From Megamerina dolium (lineage: Eukaryota; Arthropoda; Insecta; Diptera; Megamerinidae), in the NCBI GenBank assembly GCA_963854835.1, contig OY978526.1:31423073-31487072 (forward strand): DNA of 64,000 nucleotides, written 5' to 3'. The notes below the pieces were generated by a model. The model did not search any database and was not told the DNA's origin. It worked only from the letters and a program-made list of their open reading frames with translations. The position numbers were made by a program, and so were the translations under genes. This document shows positions 40,903 through 51,799 of the stretch, one piece after another; position 1 is the first letter of the stretch; every line of letters begins with the position of its first letter.

Positions 40903-41230
40903 GGATGAACCAAACCAGTCTCAAACTATAGCAGTTGACTTCAGAAACATATGGATTTTTCGAAAATAGGTCCAAAATAACCCATACGGGTGGTAGTTAA
41001 AGGGTTAAAATGTTCCGCGAAAATAATCCTCGAAACTTTTTAATATAGATATCCGAGACAAGAACTGTACTAAATGTAAATTTACATATTTTTCACATTT
41101 CATGATTCTACTTTTAACCCAAAAAGACAAATTTTTAACCACTGTAAAAAAATGGTGACGTAGTGGAGTAGAGAGGGATTATGGCTTTTGTTACTGAAAT
41201 ACTATCGTTGGAGACTGGTTTGGTTCATCC
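40903..41230. repeat. Small inverted-repeat element (MITE-like), 328 bp
   Basis: GGATGAACCAAACCAGTCTC at 40903-40922 is exactly the reverse complement of 41211-41230 (20 of 20), with further weaker match inward. The interior has no coding capacity. Confidence 0.7.
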
Positions 41231-41329
41231 TCGAGAAAGTGTGTAATCAATCAAGTATGAGTGGGTATATCAAAAATCATTTAACATTTTTCTAACGTCT
41301 GAGTTTATTTCAAAAAGTGTAATAATTAT

Positions 41330-41690
41330 AATAAATAAAAATAAATAAATATGTGGCACTTACAAACCCCGAAGGAATCTTTGGCCGATCTTCTCTTCCA
41401 GTTCTGTTTTGCCTTTTAAATTTTGGAGGGGACCTACTTATTTTAGCCGGTTCCGAATGGCAGAACCCTTGTGACATCACTTTTTTTGAGCTTTGTCACA
41501 GAGTACTTTTAGAAGCTTTTCTATGGAAAATTCTTAATGTCGGAAGAATTGCCAATTGCTTGCAGACAGACAGGTGGGTACCATTCGATAGAAAAATCTT
41601 TTCGATAACAAATTTATGGTTCAGCCAGTGATTGAACCCACGACATACAGATCAGAAGGCCAACGCACTAACCACTGAGCTATGGCAACC
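41330..41690 (-). mobile_element. SINE copy with intact tRNA-like head
   Basis: Reverse copy with an AAATAAATA tail at left. On the minus strand the head at right holds A box TAGCTCAGTGGTTAGTGCG and B box GGGTTCAATCAC. An internal deletion shortens the GTCCAAAATTT region. It abuts the palindromic repeat at 41690. Confidence 0.87.
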
Positions 41691-41691
41691 A

Positions 41692-41832
41692 TAGTTATAA
41701 TTAAAACTAAAATAATCTTAAATTTAGTATCGACTTTTTGGCAGATTTTCATATGGGAAATATGCCAAAAATTTAAGTCGATATTAAATTTAAGATGATC
41801 TTAACTTCAACTTTAACTAAGAGTCATTAAAT
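41692..41832. repeat. Palindromic foldback element
   Basis: Arms around the centre CATATG (about 41751) are near-perfect inverted copies. The left arm has ATCTTAAATTTAGTATCGAC, and the right arm read in reverse has ATCTTAAATTTAATATCGAC. Pairing continues more weakly outward. Confidence 0.8.
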
Positions 41833-43505
41833 CGAGAACACACCAATGGACCAATATATAATATAATGACTAAATTAGGACTAATTTAAATGCATAAATT
41901 GATACACACAAAAAATTCGTAAAATTCCGAAAGAAAACAAAAAGTTGAATTAATTAAATATATCGATGATACAGTAATCAATTTTAGCGTATAATACACC
42001 AAACATGCATACACACATATATACACATTGAATTATGTGGTTTGCTTACGGCGATGATATTTTGACGGTCACGGGCTGGTCATGGGCACGATTAAGTGTT
42101 TCAAAATAAAAGAATTAAAACGAAAGCGATCAACAATTTTAGCGCCATGGACACCAAATAAATTGGTTTTCGATATCATGGTGAATTAATATCAGCCAGA
42201 TTACTTGAGAGAAAGCACGATCACATTTGAGTTGTATGCGAACCTCGTATTAGTCTCGAAAAAATAAGTACGCAAAATAAGTGCAATAAAAGAACAATTA
42301 ATTAAATAACAGAATAATATAATAATAATTATTTTAATTAATGCAAATCGAAATTATTCTACTAATCAAAATATGCAAAATATAAATATCTAAAATATTT
42401 TTTGTAGTATTGTATAATAAAAACAGCTCTGTAAAGGTGATGGAAATTTTTATTTCAAAAACAAATACCTAAGTGAAGACATTTTTTTATTAGTTAAGAT
42501 TCCTATTAATCGAATAACTTGTATTTTGATTAAGAAACGATTAATCTCACAAGCCTAAATTTTAGTATAAAATATTTAGTGGAATTATACAAATATACGA
42601 GAGTAGATAACAAAATAAACGTCTTTGAAGGCAGGACTTCGTTGAGAGAAATTGTCGTCACCGTCGTGTACAGCCATTCAAATTCAGACCAATTTATAAA
42701 TTAGCTTTTATTTGGCAACCACTTATTTGGAAACAAAGCATTATCGATCCACAATTCCTAAATTAAACCAATATTCCACATTTGCCATAGATGATGATGA
42801 GTCCCTATGGTCGAGCCCGTCTTCATAACATTACTCATCGCTATGGTCGGAATTAAAATGGATAAAAGTTGAATGGTTAGTGCTTTATATTTATTTTTTT
42901 ATTTGTTTGGAAAAGTACTAAAAAGAGCGAAAAGCGGGACCAAATGACCGCTAGTATAACTTACTTTTAAAAATCAAATATCAAATTCTAAAAGTAAGCA
43001 ATAAGTGTACTAGTAACCAATGATCAAATTACCGTTAGCGTAACATACCTTCTTCAAAGTTTAAATAATAAAAAAAAAAACAAAACGGTGGTGTTGTCGA
43101 ATTGTGTACTTTCCCAAGACAAAAATAGTTTAAAAATAACAAACAGGAGATTTTGACAAGCACATCTTATATCAATCATCGTGCCAAAAAGAGACAGTAA
43201 TTCACCTTGTTTTTTATCTTACTACAATATCATATACAAACAAATATCGAATTTCATTTCGCGTTTATAGAAATACCATAATTAGTTCACTCGCAGAATA
43301 TTCTCCAATTTGTTCCTTTTCACTAAAAATTATGGCTGCCAGTTGTCAAAATTAAGAATCCAATTATTAAAGACGATTCTGAATTGGAAAAAGATCATAA
43401 TTTTGACTATGACTACGGGCTTATGTGTTTTATTGCATTTAAGGTGACTATACCGTGCAATTAATGCAGTCGTTGCACTGTTCCCATATACACACATATA
43501 CATAC
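41833..43505. other. Intergenic, no supported gene
   Basis: AT-rich. A GT-type donor follows a GC-richer stretch at 42048-42110 (minus strand), which could be an upstream non-coding exon of mino, but this cannot be decided from sequence. Confidence 0.35.
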
Positions 43506-43508
43506 ATA

Positions 43509-45159
43509 CAGTGGCTCACAGCTTATTTCGTACAGTGTATATATTTTTATGTACATGGCTGTAACATCGAAACTAAAAAACTTATCGATAAGTTTTGAAT
43601 GTAGATGTCTGTGTATGTGTTTAGTAAACCTAATAAGAAAACGGGGAACCCCAAAAATTTTTCTTTTTGTTATGCAAGAGAGAAAAACTATTGATCAGCT
43701 GATTTTCAGCTCACATCTTATTTCGTACACAAACTTCAATGTAAGTAAGTTTCATTCTGCCGCGCAGTTACAAAGTTTTTTTGAATTGTATGAGTTTTTG
43801 GACCTTTTTAACTATTATAACAATTTTTATTATTATTATTTTAAATAGTTAAAGTGCTGTAAATTAAACATTTAGCTTAATGGGTCATCGTACAACGATG
43901 GAACAGCGTAAACTGGTAATTAACCATTTTAGGAAAGGTCAGAGTGTGCGAAAAATTGCTGAAATGACAAATTTAAGTGCCTCAACTGTCCAATACATCA
44001 TTCAACGCTTCGTTCGCGAAAATCGGTTGGAGAACAAGGGCAGAGAAGCACCTAATAAGATTTTCAACGCATCAGACGAGCGTTATATTGTACGAAAAAT
44101 TAAGAAAAATCCAAAGTTATCCGCTCCGAAGTTGGCTGCAGAGGTTCAGCGTGAAATAGGAAAATCATCCAATGCTGAAACTGTCCGACGTGTGCTGCGC
44201 AATCATGACTTGAACGGTCGAGTAGCCCGAAAGAAACCATTCATTTCGAAAATGAATATACAACGCCGACTTGACTTCGCCAAAGAGCATATTATTAATA
44301 CTCCTGCGTTCTGGAATACCGTTATTTTCGCGGATGAGTCTAAGTTTAATATTTTTGGCTTGGACGGAATGTCATATGTTTGGCGTAAAGCTAATACCGA
44401 GCTAAACAAGGAGAACCTTAAGCCCACAGTGAAGCATGGTGGCGGTAGCGTGATGGTTTGGGCCTGTATGTCAGCAGCCGGAGTAGGTGAATTGGTTTTT
44501 ATTGAGGGAACAATGGACAAAATGAAGTACCTCGAGATTCTGAAAAACAATTTACTTCAAAGTGCAGACAAACTGGGTTTGCGGGAAGAATTTCGGTATT
44601 ACCAAGATAATGACCCAAAACATAAATCTGGGATTGTGCAATCTTGGCTTATTTGAACTGCTCACACTTGATGTCTCCACCACCACAGTCACCTGACATG
44701 AATGTGATTGAAAATCTTTAGTCTATTTTGGACAATAAAATAAGAACACACAAGATTTCTAATAAGCAAGACCTAAAGAAGGTACTGATGGAGGAATGGA
44801 AAAAAATCACACCAGACATCACACAAAAATTGGTGGATTCAATGCCAAGTAGACTCCAGGCTGTCATTAACGCTAAGGGATGTCATACTAAATATTAAAA
44901 TCAACTTACTTTGTTTTTAGTTTGAACTTAAAGAGACTGTACGAAATAAGCTGTGACATGAATTTTCCTATTTTTTTCTTATTTTATTTTTTTATAGTGT
45001 CAAACACTAAAATTTTGAAAAAGTAAATTTTGGAAAATAAAAAACAAACCTTCCTTTCAAAAATGGCATTTATATTTTGTTCAAATTTTTGCTATATTAG
45101 GAATTACGACTGCAGCAATTTTTAAACTGTCACTGTACGAAATAAGCTGGGAGCCACTG
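43509..45159 (+). mobile_element. Tc1-like transposon with IR/DR ends
   Basis: The outer TIRs start CAGTGGCTCACAGCTTATTT at left and, read inward from the right, CAGTGGCTCCCAGCTTATTT, both then continuing CGTACAGTG. TA flanks at 43507-43508 and 45160-45161. A second copy of the CACA(G/T)CTTATTTCGTACA motif lies about 200 bp inside each end (near 43712 and 44935), giving the inverted-repeat/direct-repeat layout known from some Tc1 elements. The element is 1651 bp and carries one transposase gene. Confidence 0.93.
43880..44898 (+). pseudogene. Tc1-like transposase (DD34E), two lesions
   Basis: The first 258 codons (43880-44656) are open. They hold a helix-turn-helix N-terminus (GQSVRKIAEMTNLSASTVQY), FADESKFNIFGLDG with the first D, and YYQDNDPKHKSG with the second D. 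A one-base shift at SWL ends the frame near 44656. In the adjacent frame the sequence continues LNCSHLMSPPPQSPDMNVIE (third catalytic E), then a TAG replaces the conserved tryptophan after ENL near 44718. The C-terminus runs open to KGCHTKY and a TAA near 44898. Only these two lesions interrupt an otherwise well-kept protein of about 338 aa, so inactivation is fairly recent. Confidence 0.9.
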
Positions 45160-45365
45160 TATGTATTGGCAAATGTCTCCTGCACTTGCTTTAGAATAAA
45201 TAGCCTAAAACCAAAGTACACATTTTAATGATAATAAAATTGTTTCTGCAAAAATAAATATAATATTAAAAAAAAAAAAGAATGAAATGCATATGCTTGT
45301 GTACGTATTCTGTTTGTTCTCCAAGTGAGTATGCGTACCTTGTTTTCGTGTAAATATAGTAAATA

Positions 45366-45775
45366 ATGAATGCGACCGATGCCGCCTCAACACAGCCAAG
45401 CATTGAAAATTCAACAACACCTTGTGCAAAACTTAACATTGTAGATAACATTTTACTTGGATATAACCTTTGGTACTTGCAGAGAATATATATATATATA
45501 TATTTTTTTTTTTTCAATGGGTTCTGTATATCTGTATATATATCTTCAATGGATTCTGTTGCACAATCACTTTGTTCTGCGTATTAGATGACTTCAATAA
45601 TAATAAAACTCAGGCAGAAGGTACTCGTCTATGGAGTGAAATTATCAAAAATCGCGATCGAAGGATTACATTCTCAATTGAGCTGTGGCAAAGAGATAGT
45701 TCTGTAGAAAACGTTGTTATCACGACAAAGAAATCGTATGATTGCGAATTGTATACACCGCGCTTTAAGAAATGA
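45366..45775 (+). CDS. Possible small two-exon gene, unknown product
   Basis: An ATG at 45366 opens MNATDAASTQPSIENSTTPC and stays open to about 45478. A second coding-like stretch (about 45589-45775) reads DDFNNNKTQAEGTRLWSEII, then RITFSIELWQRDSSVENVV, and ends YTPRFKK-stop. A TA/T-rich tract and a splice-acceptor-like TGCGTATTAG lie between. Phase fits if the donor is the GTGCAA after ACACCTT (about 45423), giving STTPYDFNNNK. The codon use looks more gene-like than its surroundings, but I do not recognise the protein and neither end is confirmed. It lies immediately 3' of the Tc1 element. Confidence 0.3.
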
Positions 45776-46415
45776 TGCGCATACGTTCACACTCGACATG
45801 AATACACGAACAAATTATTACTAGCATCCAATCTATTACAATAGTTGTGGTTGTAATATTATCATCTTTTTTTTTTTTTTTTGCTATTTCATTTTATTGT
45901 TATTTTTCTGGCACATCAGATTTTATATCTGCGCTACATTGTGCTAAATACTACTTATTCATTAAGGCACAGAGAAAGAAAACAAATTTGATTAAAAATC
46001 TGACGGCTGCCGTAACAATAAATATACGCAGTGATGATGATAACAATGTTCACAATAATAGATGTGTAATTAACTAAACGAATCAAAAAGATAAATAAAT
46101 GAACGCGAATAAAAGCAAATCAGCGAACTACACCGCTTCACTAACCGTTTTCGAATGATTCGCTAGTCAATTTTGCGTTTTAAATTAAATTTCAATTAAA
46201 GCAAGTCTTTATTGTACGGAGCGAGCAATAGCTTATGAAGAGAATTACAGCTTGTTGTTATGAAAAAAGTGACTTGATAACGAATAGCTGGAGAGCGCTC
46301 ATCAATACAAACATTTTGATTGCAGGCATTTCGCACTCGTTTACGATTCAATGCAAATATCTTCCATCTTGATTTTCTAGCAACTTTCTTTTTGGCAACA
46401 CTGTTCAGTTTGGTC
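45776..46415. other. Intergenic, no supported gene
   Basis: AT-rich with a 15-T run near 45869. Nothing coding recognised. Confidence 0.4.
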
Positions 46416-46419
46416 TATA

Positions 46420-47400
46420 ATTTAACCATGAATCGACTTAGAGACGAACAACGGTTGCCGATTATTGAATTTTATGATCAAAATTCATGCTCGGTTAAGA
46501 AACTTCTTCCATTTTATGGTCAGTTTGGATGACCTTCTGAGGCGGCTATTCGGAATCTTGTGACTAAATTTCGCACCAAATTCGCATTATTGGACATTAA
46601 ACCACCAACACTCATACGTAGAGTGCGGAAAGAGGAAGAGAGCTGTATCCGTTGTTGATGACTGTGAATTATCGATTCGGCGCCGTTCGGATGTAAAACA
46701 TTTTAAAATAAAGCTCATTTCTGGTTGAATTGATACGTGAACATCAAAATTACCGTATTTGTTGTGAAGAGCAGCCAGAAGCATTCCAACAATTGCCAAT
46801 GCATCCCGGAAAATACACTGTGTGGTGTGGATTATGGACCGGTTGCATCATTGGACCGTACTTTTTCAAAGACCACTAAGTCAGGAACGTTACTGTGAAT
46901 GGCGAGCGCTATCGTGCGATGATTACAAATTTTTTTGTGCCCAAAATGAAAGAGCTGGACTTGGCTGACATGTGGCTTCAACGAGAAGGTGCATCATGCC
47001 ACAAAGCACGCGAAACAATGGCCCAATTGGGAGGCGAGTTCGGTGAACAGTTTATATCGCGTTTGAGGCCGGTCAATTGGCTGCCTAGATCGTACGATTT
47101 AACGCCTTTAGAATACTTTTTGTGGGGCTATGTTAAGGCTCATGTCTACAGCGACAAGCCTGCAACGGTTGACGCACTGGAAGCCAATATTGAAGAATTT
47201 ATCCGTGAGATACCGGCTGAATTGGAATTGGACCCAGTGTATGAACCATTTGAGGCGCAGCCGCGATCAACATTTACATGAAATCATCATTAAACATTGA
47301 TCGTCCTATCGACTCAAATAAAGATTTCATACATCTCTCTAAATTTTTTTTTAATCAAATCCGAAGGCTCTTGAAACGTCACCCTGTATATAAATGTAAT
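46420..47400 (+). mobile_element. Decayed Tc1/mariner-superfamily element
   Basis: Holds broken transposase frames and ends at right with TTGAAACGTCACCCTGTA, which reads inward as TACAGGGTGACGTTTCAA and looks like a terminal repeat. No matching left end is visible, so the element is probably truncated. Confidence 0.75.
46429..47281 (+). pseudogene. Transposase pseudogene (Tc1/mariner superfamily)
   Basis: MNRLRDEQRLPIIEFYDQNS then PFYGQFG and a stop; PSEAAIRNLVTKFRTKFALL continues after it. A gap with a short inverted-looking break near 46650-46740 leads to PEAFQQLPMHPGKYTVWCGL, then 46895-47281 gives RNVTVNGERYRAMITNFFVP and SYDLTPLEYFLWGYVKAHVY. The usual QQDGA(T)CH block is QREGASCH, so the catalytic aspartate is lost. 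It is multiply interrupted. Confidence 0.8.
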
Positions 47401-47404
47401 TCCA

Positions 47405-48120
47405 TATATATACATATATTATCCAATTTTGTTTCATTTGCCATATATATTTGTGTATAACATCACTAACATTCAAAATATATACTTTTATTCGGTATTG
47501 TCTTCTACTGTATATTTCGTCCCCGTAAAATACTCTCTGAGAGAGCATTTGAAGATACTGAACATGTGCAATCTTCTCAATGAAGAAGTCCACAGACAGG
47601 CCGTTCACGATCCGCCACCAGTGACCCCCCCAGTAACCTGAGCTTAGCCCTGAGATGAAGAAGTTATATTAGTAGGCGACAATAGAGGTGGCAAGTTGTG
47701 TTGGACATATTGGTTAACTAGAAGAAATATTAAGAAATGGATGATCACAGACAGTTCAAACTATCCCTTAACGCAATTCCTGTCTTGCTGTAAGATTACA
47801 TCAGTAATCTGTGCCGGCCGTTTCAAAAACGACACATAAATTACAGAAAATTATGCGGATAGCTATTATGAATATGACTGATTGCCTTCCTTAATGAAAA
47901 TTGCAAATAAAAACCATAATGCAGTTATGGCTTGGCTACTCCATATCAACAAATGGATTCTATCCAGGATAAACACAATTCATTACTTACGACTATGTTG
48001 AAAAGCATCTCATTAACTAAGGCTGTTATTATAAATGGATTTTTTTTTTTAATTTCTACTTTATAAGTAAATAATATATTTGCATTTGCGTAAAGTACAA
48101 AAATACCAACTGAATGATCC
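47405..48120. other. Spacer, RpL4 3' side
   Basis: No gene recognised. The stretch 47595-47990 looks like decayed coding DNA but gives no family match by eye. Confidence 0.35.
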
Positions 48121-48136
48121 TGTTTTATTATAGGTT

Positions 48137-48142
48137 TTTATT
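48137..48142 (-). terminator. Poly(A) signal candidate for RpL4
   Basis: AATAAA on the minus strand about 35 bp past the RpL4 stop. A second AATAAA lies at 48123-48128. Confidence 0.6.
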
Positions 48143-48176
48143 TTACGAATAAAATTCATAGGCTATTCAGATTAAT

Positions 48177-49914
48177 TTACTTTTTGGGCGCTGCTGCTTT
48201 TTTTGCTGCTTTCTTTGCGGCAACCTTCTTTTTTCTTTCGGCCAGAGCCTTTTTCAGCATGTTAGCGCGGTTAATTGCAGCCTTGTTGGCCACACTGGCA
48301 AAGTGTGTTTTTGCCAATTCTACATTCTTTTTCTTAGCAGCGGACAAAACCTTTGCTATAGTACGTTTTTCAGCTGCTAAAGCTGCGCGACGTCTTAGAA
48401 CCTCAGCGTATGGGTTCAATTTGATCAACTGCCGTACGTTGGACAAGGGATTCAGACGACGAACACGACGGAACACCCGTTTGCGTGGATCACGTAAAAC
48501 TTTGCGAATTTCTTCTGATTTCAGCAGACGAGACAAATCAGTATTGGCCATTTTAGGTTGTGGTAGATTATAACCCTTCTTCAAGGTGGAGGGTTTCTTC
48601 CACGAGCCAAAGAGTTCATTAAGCCGAGCAAACGCAGATTCGGTCCAGATAACAAAACGACCAACATGACCACCTGGCGCCAACTTCAACAAATTCATTT
48701 TGTTCACATTCATGGTCTCAATGCCGGGGATATTGCGGAAAGCACGACGAAGACCTTCATCCTTGTAGTACACAATCAATGGACCGCGACGTGCAATACG
48801 ACGACGATCACGCATGGTACCACGACCAGCACGGAAACGTTGCGACTTGTATACCTGCCAAATACAATAAACTATTAGTAAGAAAATGCAATATATGTAC
48901 AACCATAGTTGCCAATTTATCTAAGCATGTTACTTTCTACTACCCCAATTGAAGAACATTCATCAACGGAACGCCTGTTGAAAGCTTTTTTCTAGCAAAT
49001 GTCGCAACTTTGAAGGTCAACTGTTTACAAAAGTGTAATGTTCCTTTGTATGCAGTTTAACAACATTGCAGTTACATATATTGTATATTTCAAACTGTTT
49101 ACGAACCTTTTGGATATCAGCCCAAATCTTCATGCGTCTTAAAAAGACGACGGCTTGCTTCGTCTTTTGTAGTTTTTGAACCTCATCTGATACAACCAAT
49201 GGAAATTCCGATACGCCATCGATTATGTGACCCTTCGATTGTACTAGGGCAGGTACCCCAGAAGCTGCAATAGCAGATACTACAGCATACCGACGTTGAT
49301 TTACATTCACTTTGCGATGCCAGCGACGGAAAGTCTTGGTTGGAGCAAACATACGACCACCACGACACATATTACCGAAAGCACCCTGGCCAGAACGATG
49401 AGTACCACCACCACGTACACGAGGAATACGTGCGACAGCACGACCAGTACCCCAAGATTCAGCAGATGTTTGATGACCTGTTTGTAAATTAAATGTAAAA
49501 AAAGAAACCTTCATAAGAAACAAGCCCTACTCACCTGCTTGCTCGCTAACGGCATATGGCTGACGTTTGTTGCGGCGCATCAATTGGTGCACTTCATTTA
49601 CAACATCAGGACGAATGGGAGCCTTAAAAACTGTAGGCAAACAGATGTTTTTTTCCTTCAACTGTTCATTTTTTTCCGAATACACGGAGACCAATGGTCT
49701 GGCGTTGGCTAAACTCTGAAATAAGTATTTCACAATTATCATACAATATTGACCACGATACAGATGTCTTATGCATTGACATTTCTAAGTTACACGTGCA
49801 TAGCACCATATTTACTACACTTTCTTACGTTGGTTTGTTAACATAATTCAACAAACTTCAATTAAACCACTCATTGTTTGTATACCGCTATTATTTAGGA
49901 TAATATCTCACCAT
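48177..49914 (-). CDS. RpL4: 60S ribosomal protein L4 (uL4)
   Basis: Exons 49912-49914 (the ATG alone), 49535-49715, 49107-49477 and 48177-48854 join in phase to 410 aa: [16 protein letters not shown], then the highly conserved core ([46 protein letters not shown]-like block) and a lysine/alanine-rich tail ending KKAAAPKK. Flies normally have about 400 residues. The protein lines the nascent-chain exit tunnel and helps fold 23S/28S-type rRNA domains in the large subunit. The start is chosen because the family begins MS(L) and the ATG sits directly on the donor ATG|GTGAGA with acceptor TTTCAG|AGTTTA. The last intron contains a candidate snoRNA. No defects seen. Confidence 0.97.
48925..49069 (-). 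ncRNA. Candidate H/ACA-box snoRNA in the RpL4 intron
   Basis: On the RpL4 strand the intron folds by eye into two hairpins. The first is closed by GCAATGTTG with CGACATTTGC, with an inner stem AACTG/CAGTT. The hinge TAGAAAA contains an H box of type ANANNA. The second hairpin is closed by GCTTTC with GAAAGT, with an inner TTGA/TCAA stem and open pockets on both sides. ACA follows exactly three bases before the proposed 3' end (ACATGC). The length of about 145 nt is typical. Ribosomal protein introns are the usual hosts in flies. The rRNA target was not determined. Confidence 0.6.
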
Positions 49915-49950
49915 ATTTTATTGGAAAAAACAATCCAAATTATCTAATTA

Positions 49951-49980
49951 TTATTCTGCTACGGCAAATACGTCCTCCAT
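49951..49980 (-). CDS. Upstream open reading frame before RpL4
   Basis: A nine-residue frame (MEDVFAVAE, then TAA) lies 37 bp upstream of the RpL4 ATG, downstream of the proposed polypyrimidine initiator. It is inside the leader only if transcription starts near 50003; a start further 3' would exclude it. Confidence 0.35.
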   Translation of the reverse strand: MEDVFAVAE

Positions 49981-49995
49981 TAAACAATAGTGGAC

Positions 49996-50012
49996 CGGAA
50001 AAGAAGGAAATT
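49996..50012 (-). promoter_or_regulatory. Polypyrimidine (TCT-type) initiator candidate for RpL4
   Basis: Minus strand reads TTTCCTTCTTTTCCGG. Fly ribosomal protein genes start at a C in such a tract, here best placed at 50003. It lies 89 bp before the ATG. Confidence 0.55.
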
Positions 50013-51199
50013 TCAAAATGGCGGAAGAATGATTTTTCGAGCTCACAGATGTCACCAGTATAACTTCGAAAGAAATGTCAGATATCAACGAACATATGAT
50101 TTGTTTGAAAATTAATGTAATAAAATTAAGCAGTTATGTATAAGTGCATCTGGCATTAAACACATAACTACAGATTGTTGTTTTTACAATAGAGCAAATG
50201 TATACGCACACACCAAGCTTACAGACATTATAAAGAAATTTTCATTATTTTATATTTTTACAAGTTACATAAGCTATTTCAAATTATGCCAATATCAAAT
50301 GTCCCTGCAAAATTGCAACTTAGTATAAATAAAACTAGTATAAATGTAGATTAATCGCACAGTTACAAATTCACATTCACTGCATTACAATTCTCATGTA
50401 CATTTTCATTTAAATTATTGGACAATTTACCCATTTTTGATCTTCGCCTAGGTACCGATCAAAAATAATTTATTTTCATTAGTTGGGTTAGAAATCTCAT
50501 GTGAGTTAAAAATATAAAGAAATTTTTATTAATCTCTAAATATATTAATGAATTTAAAAATTGATCCGCAACCCGTCTCTAAAGGGACCGATCGGAGGCT
50601 AATTTCCGAATAATATCTAAAGAGATTAATCCCGGACTACTTTCAGTCGCACAATTTTTTGCAGGGATATATCATTAAATATCAAATTTGTTAGAAACAA
50701 CACTACATACATCAACTAACCAATAAAACCCAACCTGAATCGATTTGTTTTGTTTAAATTTTTCTACTTTTGACAACAACAAGCGTAAGTGTCAAAAAAA
50801 AATCGCTAGGATCAGAAAAATGTAAACATTAAACATGTAATGTATATCTTTTTACACTAGCCACTTTATTTTACATGAGCAAATTGTTTGTGTCTATAGC
50901 GTATATATTCACACCAATAGAAAATACTACATTCCTGCTAGTCGTTACTTCCAAATGCAGTAAAATGATTTCTAAAAATAAAAAAAAAAAAGCAAGTGTC
51001 ATATAGACTTAATAAATCACCACAAAACAAAAAAAATTTTAAGTTGGACGTCATCAGCAGCCACAAACTTTTTTCTAAAATTCGATTACAAATACAACGT
51101 TCGGTGATCGCGTGACTTCTCACAATTAGACCAAGATTTTCTACCAAAAGAGAAATAGTCGATGGAAACGGAAACAGTTTCTCTTAGCATATTCGAGTA
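50013..51199. other. Intergenic 5' of RpL4
   Basis: AT-rich and without recognised genes. A weakly repeated block of AAAGGGACCGATCGG-type sequence near 50450-50640 is unexplained. Confidence 0.4.
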
Positions 51200-51724
51200 A
51201 TGCTGCAACTAGCCACCGAGGTAGCGTACGTACGTACAGCCCGTACATAAGAGCAAAAATTTGTCAAAAGTTATGCCCGTAGCAGCGACGGAGAAATCGA
51301 CTGTTCTTTCTTATCAATGTTGCCATGTAACACTGTGCGTGCATGCTTTTAATCACATTTACCATTTTCATGATCAAATTTCATAATATATATGTTAGAA
51401 ACTAAAAAAAAAAATTAATATACGTGAAGTATATTTTAATAAATAACTAAACACGAAGTTTTGATTAATAAAAAAAAAACTAAACTTTTTACTTAATTTT
51501 TTATTCATTTATAAAAGTCTAAGCTGGTAACCCTGTAAACATATAGAACGATTAGCTGACACGTTTTTACGTTAAAAATCTAATTGCTGTTGATTCTCTC
51601 CGCTACGAGCAACGTCTACGTCACAGTCATACGTTGGTGAGTTTCGTTAACACGACGTTCCCATAAGATAGGTCGTGTCAGCTGACACATTCTACGTTTT
51701 TACGTCGGTGGCTAGTTGCAGCAT
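51200..51724. repeat. Inverted-repeat element (MITE-like), about 525 bp
   Basis: ATGCTGCAACTAGCCACCGA (51200-51219) and its perfect reverse complement (51705-51724) bound a non-coding interior with further short palindromes (CGTACGTACGTACG; GTCAGCTGAC). It lies between RpL4 and BCAS2. No transposase is present. Confidence 0.7.
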
Positions 51725-51735
51725 AATGTTAAAAA

Positions 51736-51799
51736 CTATTCGAGCAGTGTCAAAAATGTGTTTTATTCTATTCGAGCAGTGTCAAAAATGTGTTTTATT
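51736..51799 (+). repeat. Exact 32-bp tandem duplication
   Basis: The unit starting CTATTCGAGCAGTGTCAAAA and ending TTTTATT is present twice, head to tail, without mismatch, just outside the right end of the inverted-repeat element. Confidence 0.9.

Noticed and set aside
42048..42110. Non-coding first exon of mino
   Set aside because: A donor-like GTAAGC follows a somewhat GC-richer stretch, but nothing else supports it.
48184..48573. Plus-strand open frame opposite RpL4 (Ala/Phe-rich)
   Set aside because: It is the complement of the lysine/alanine-rich RpL4 tail.
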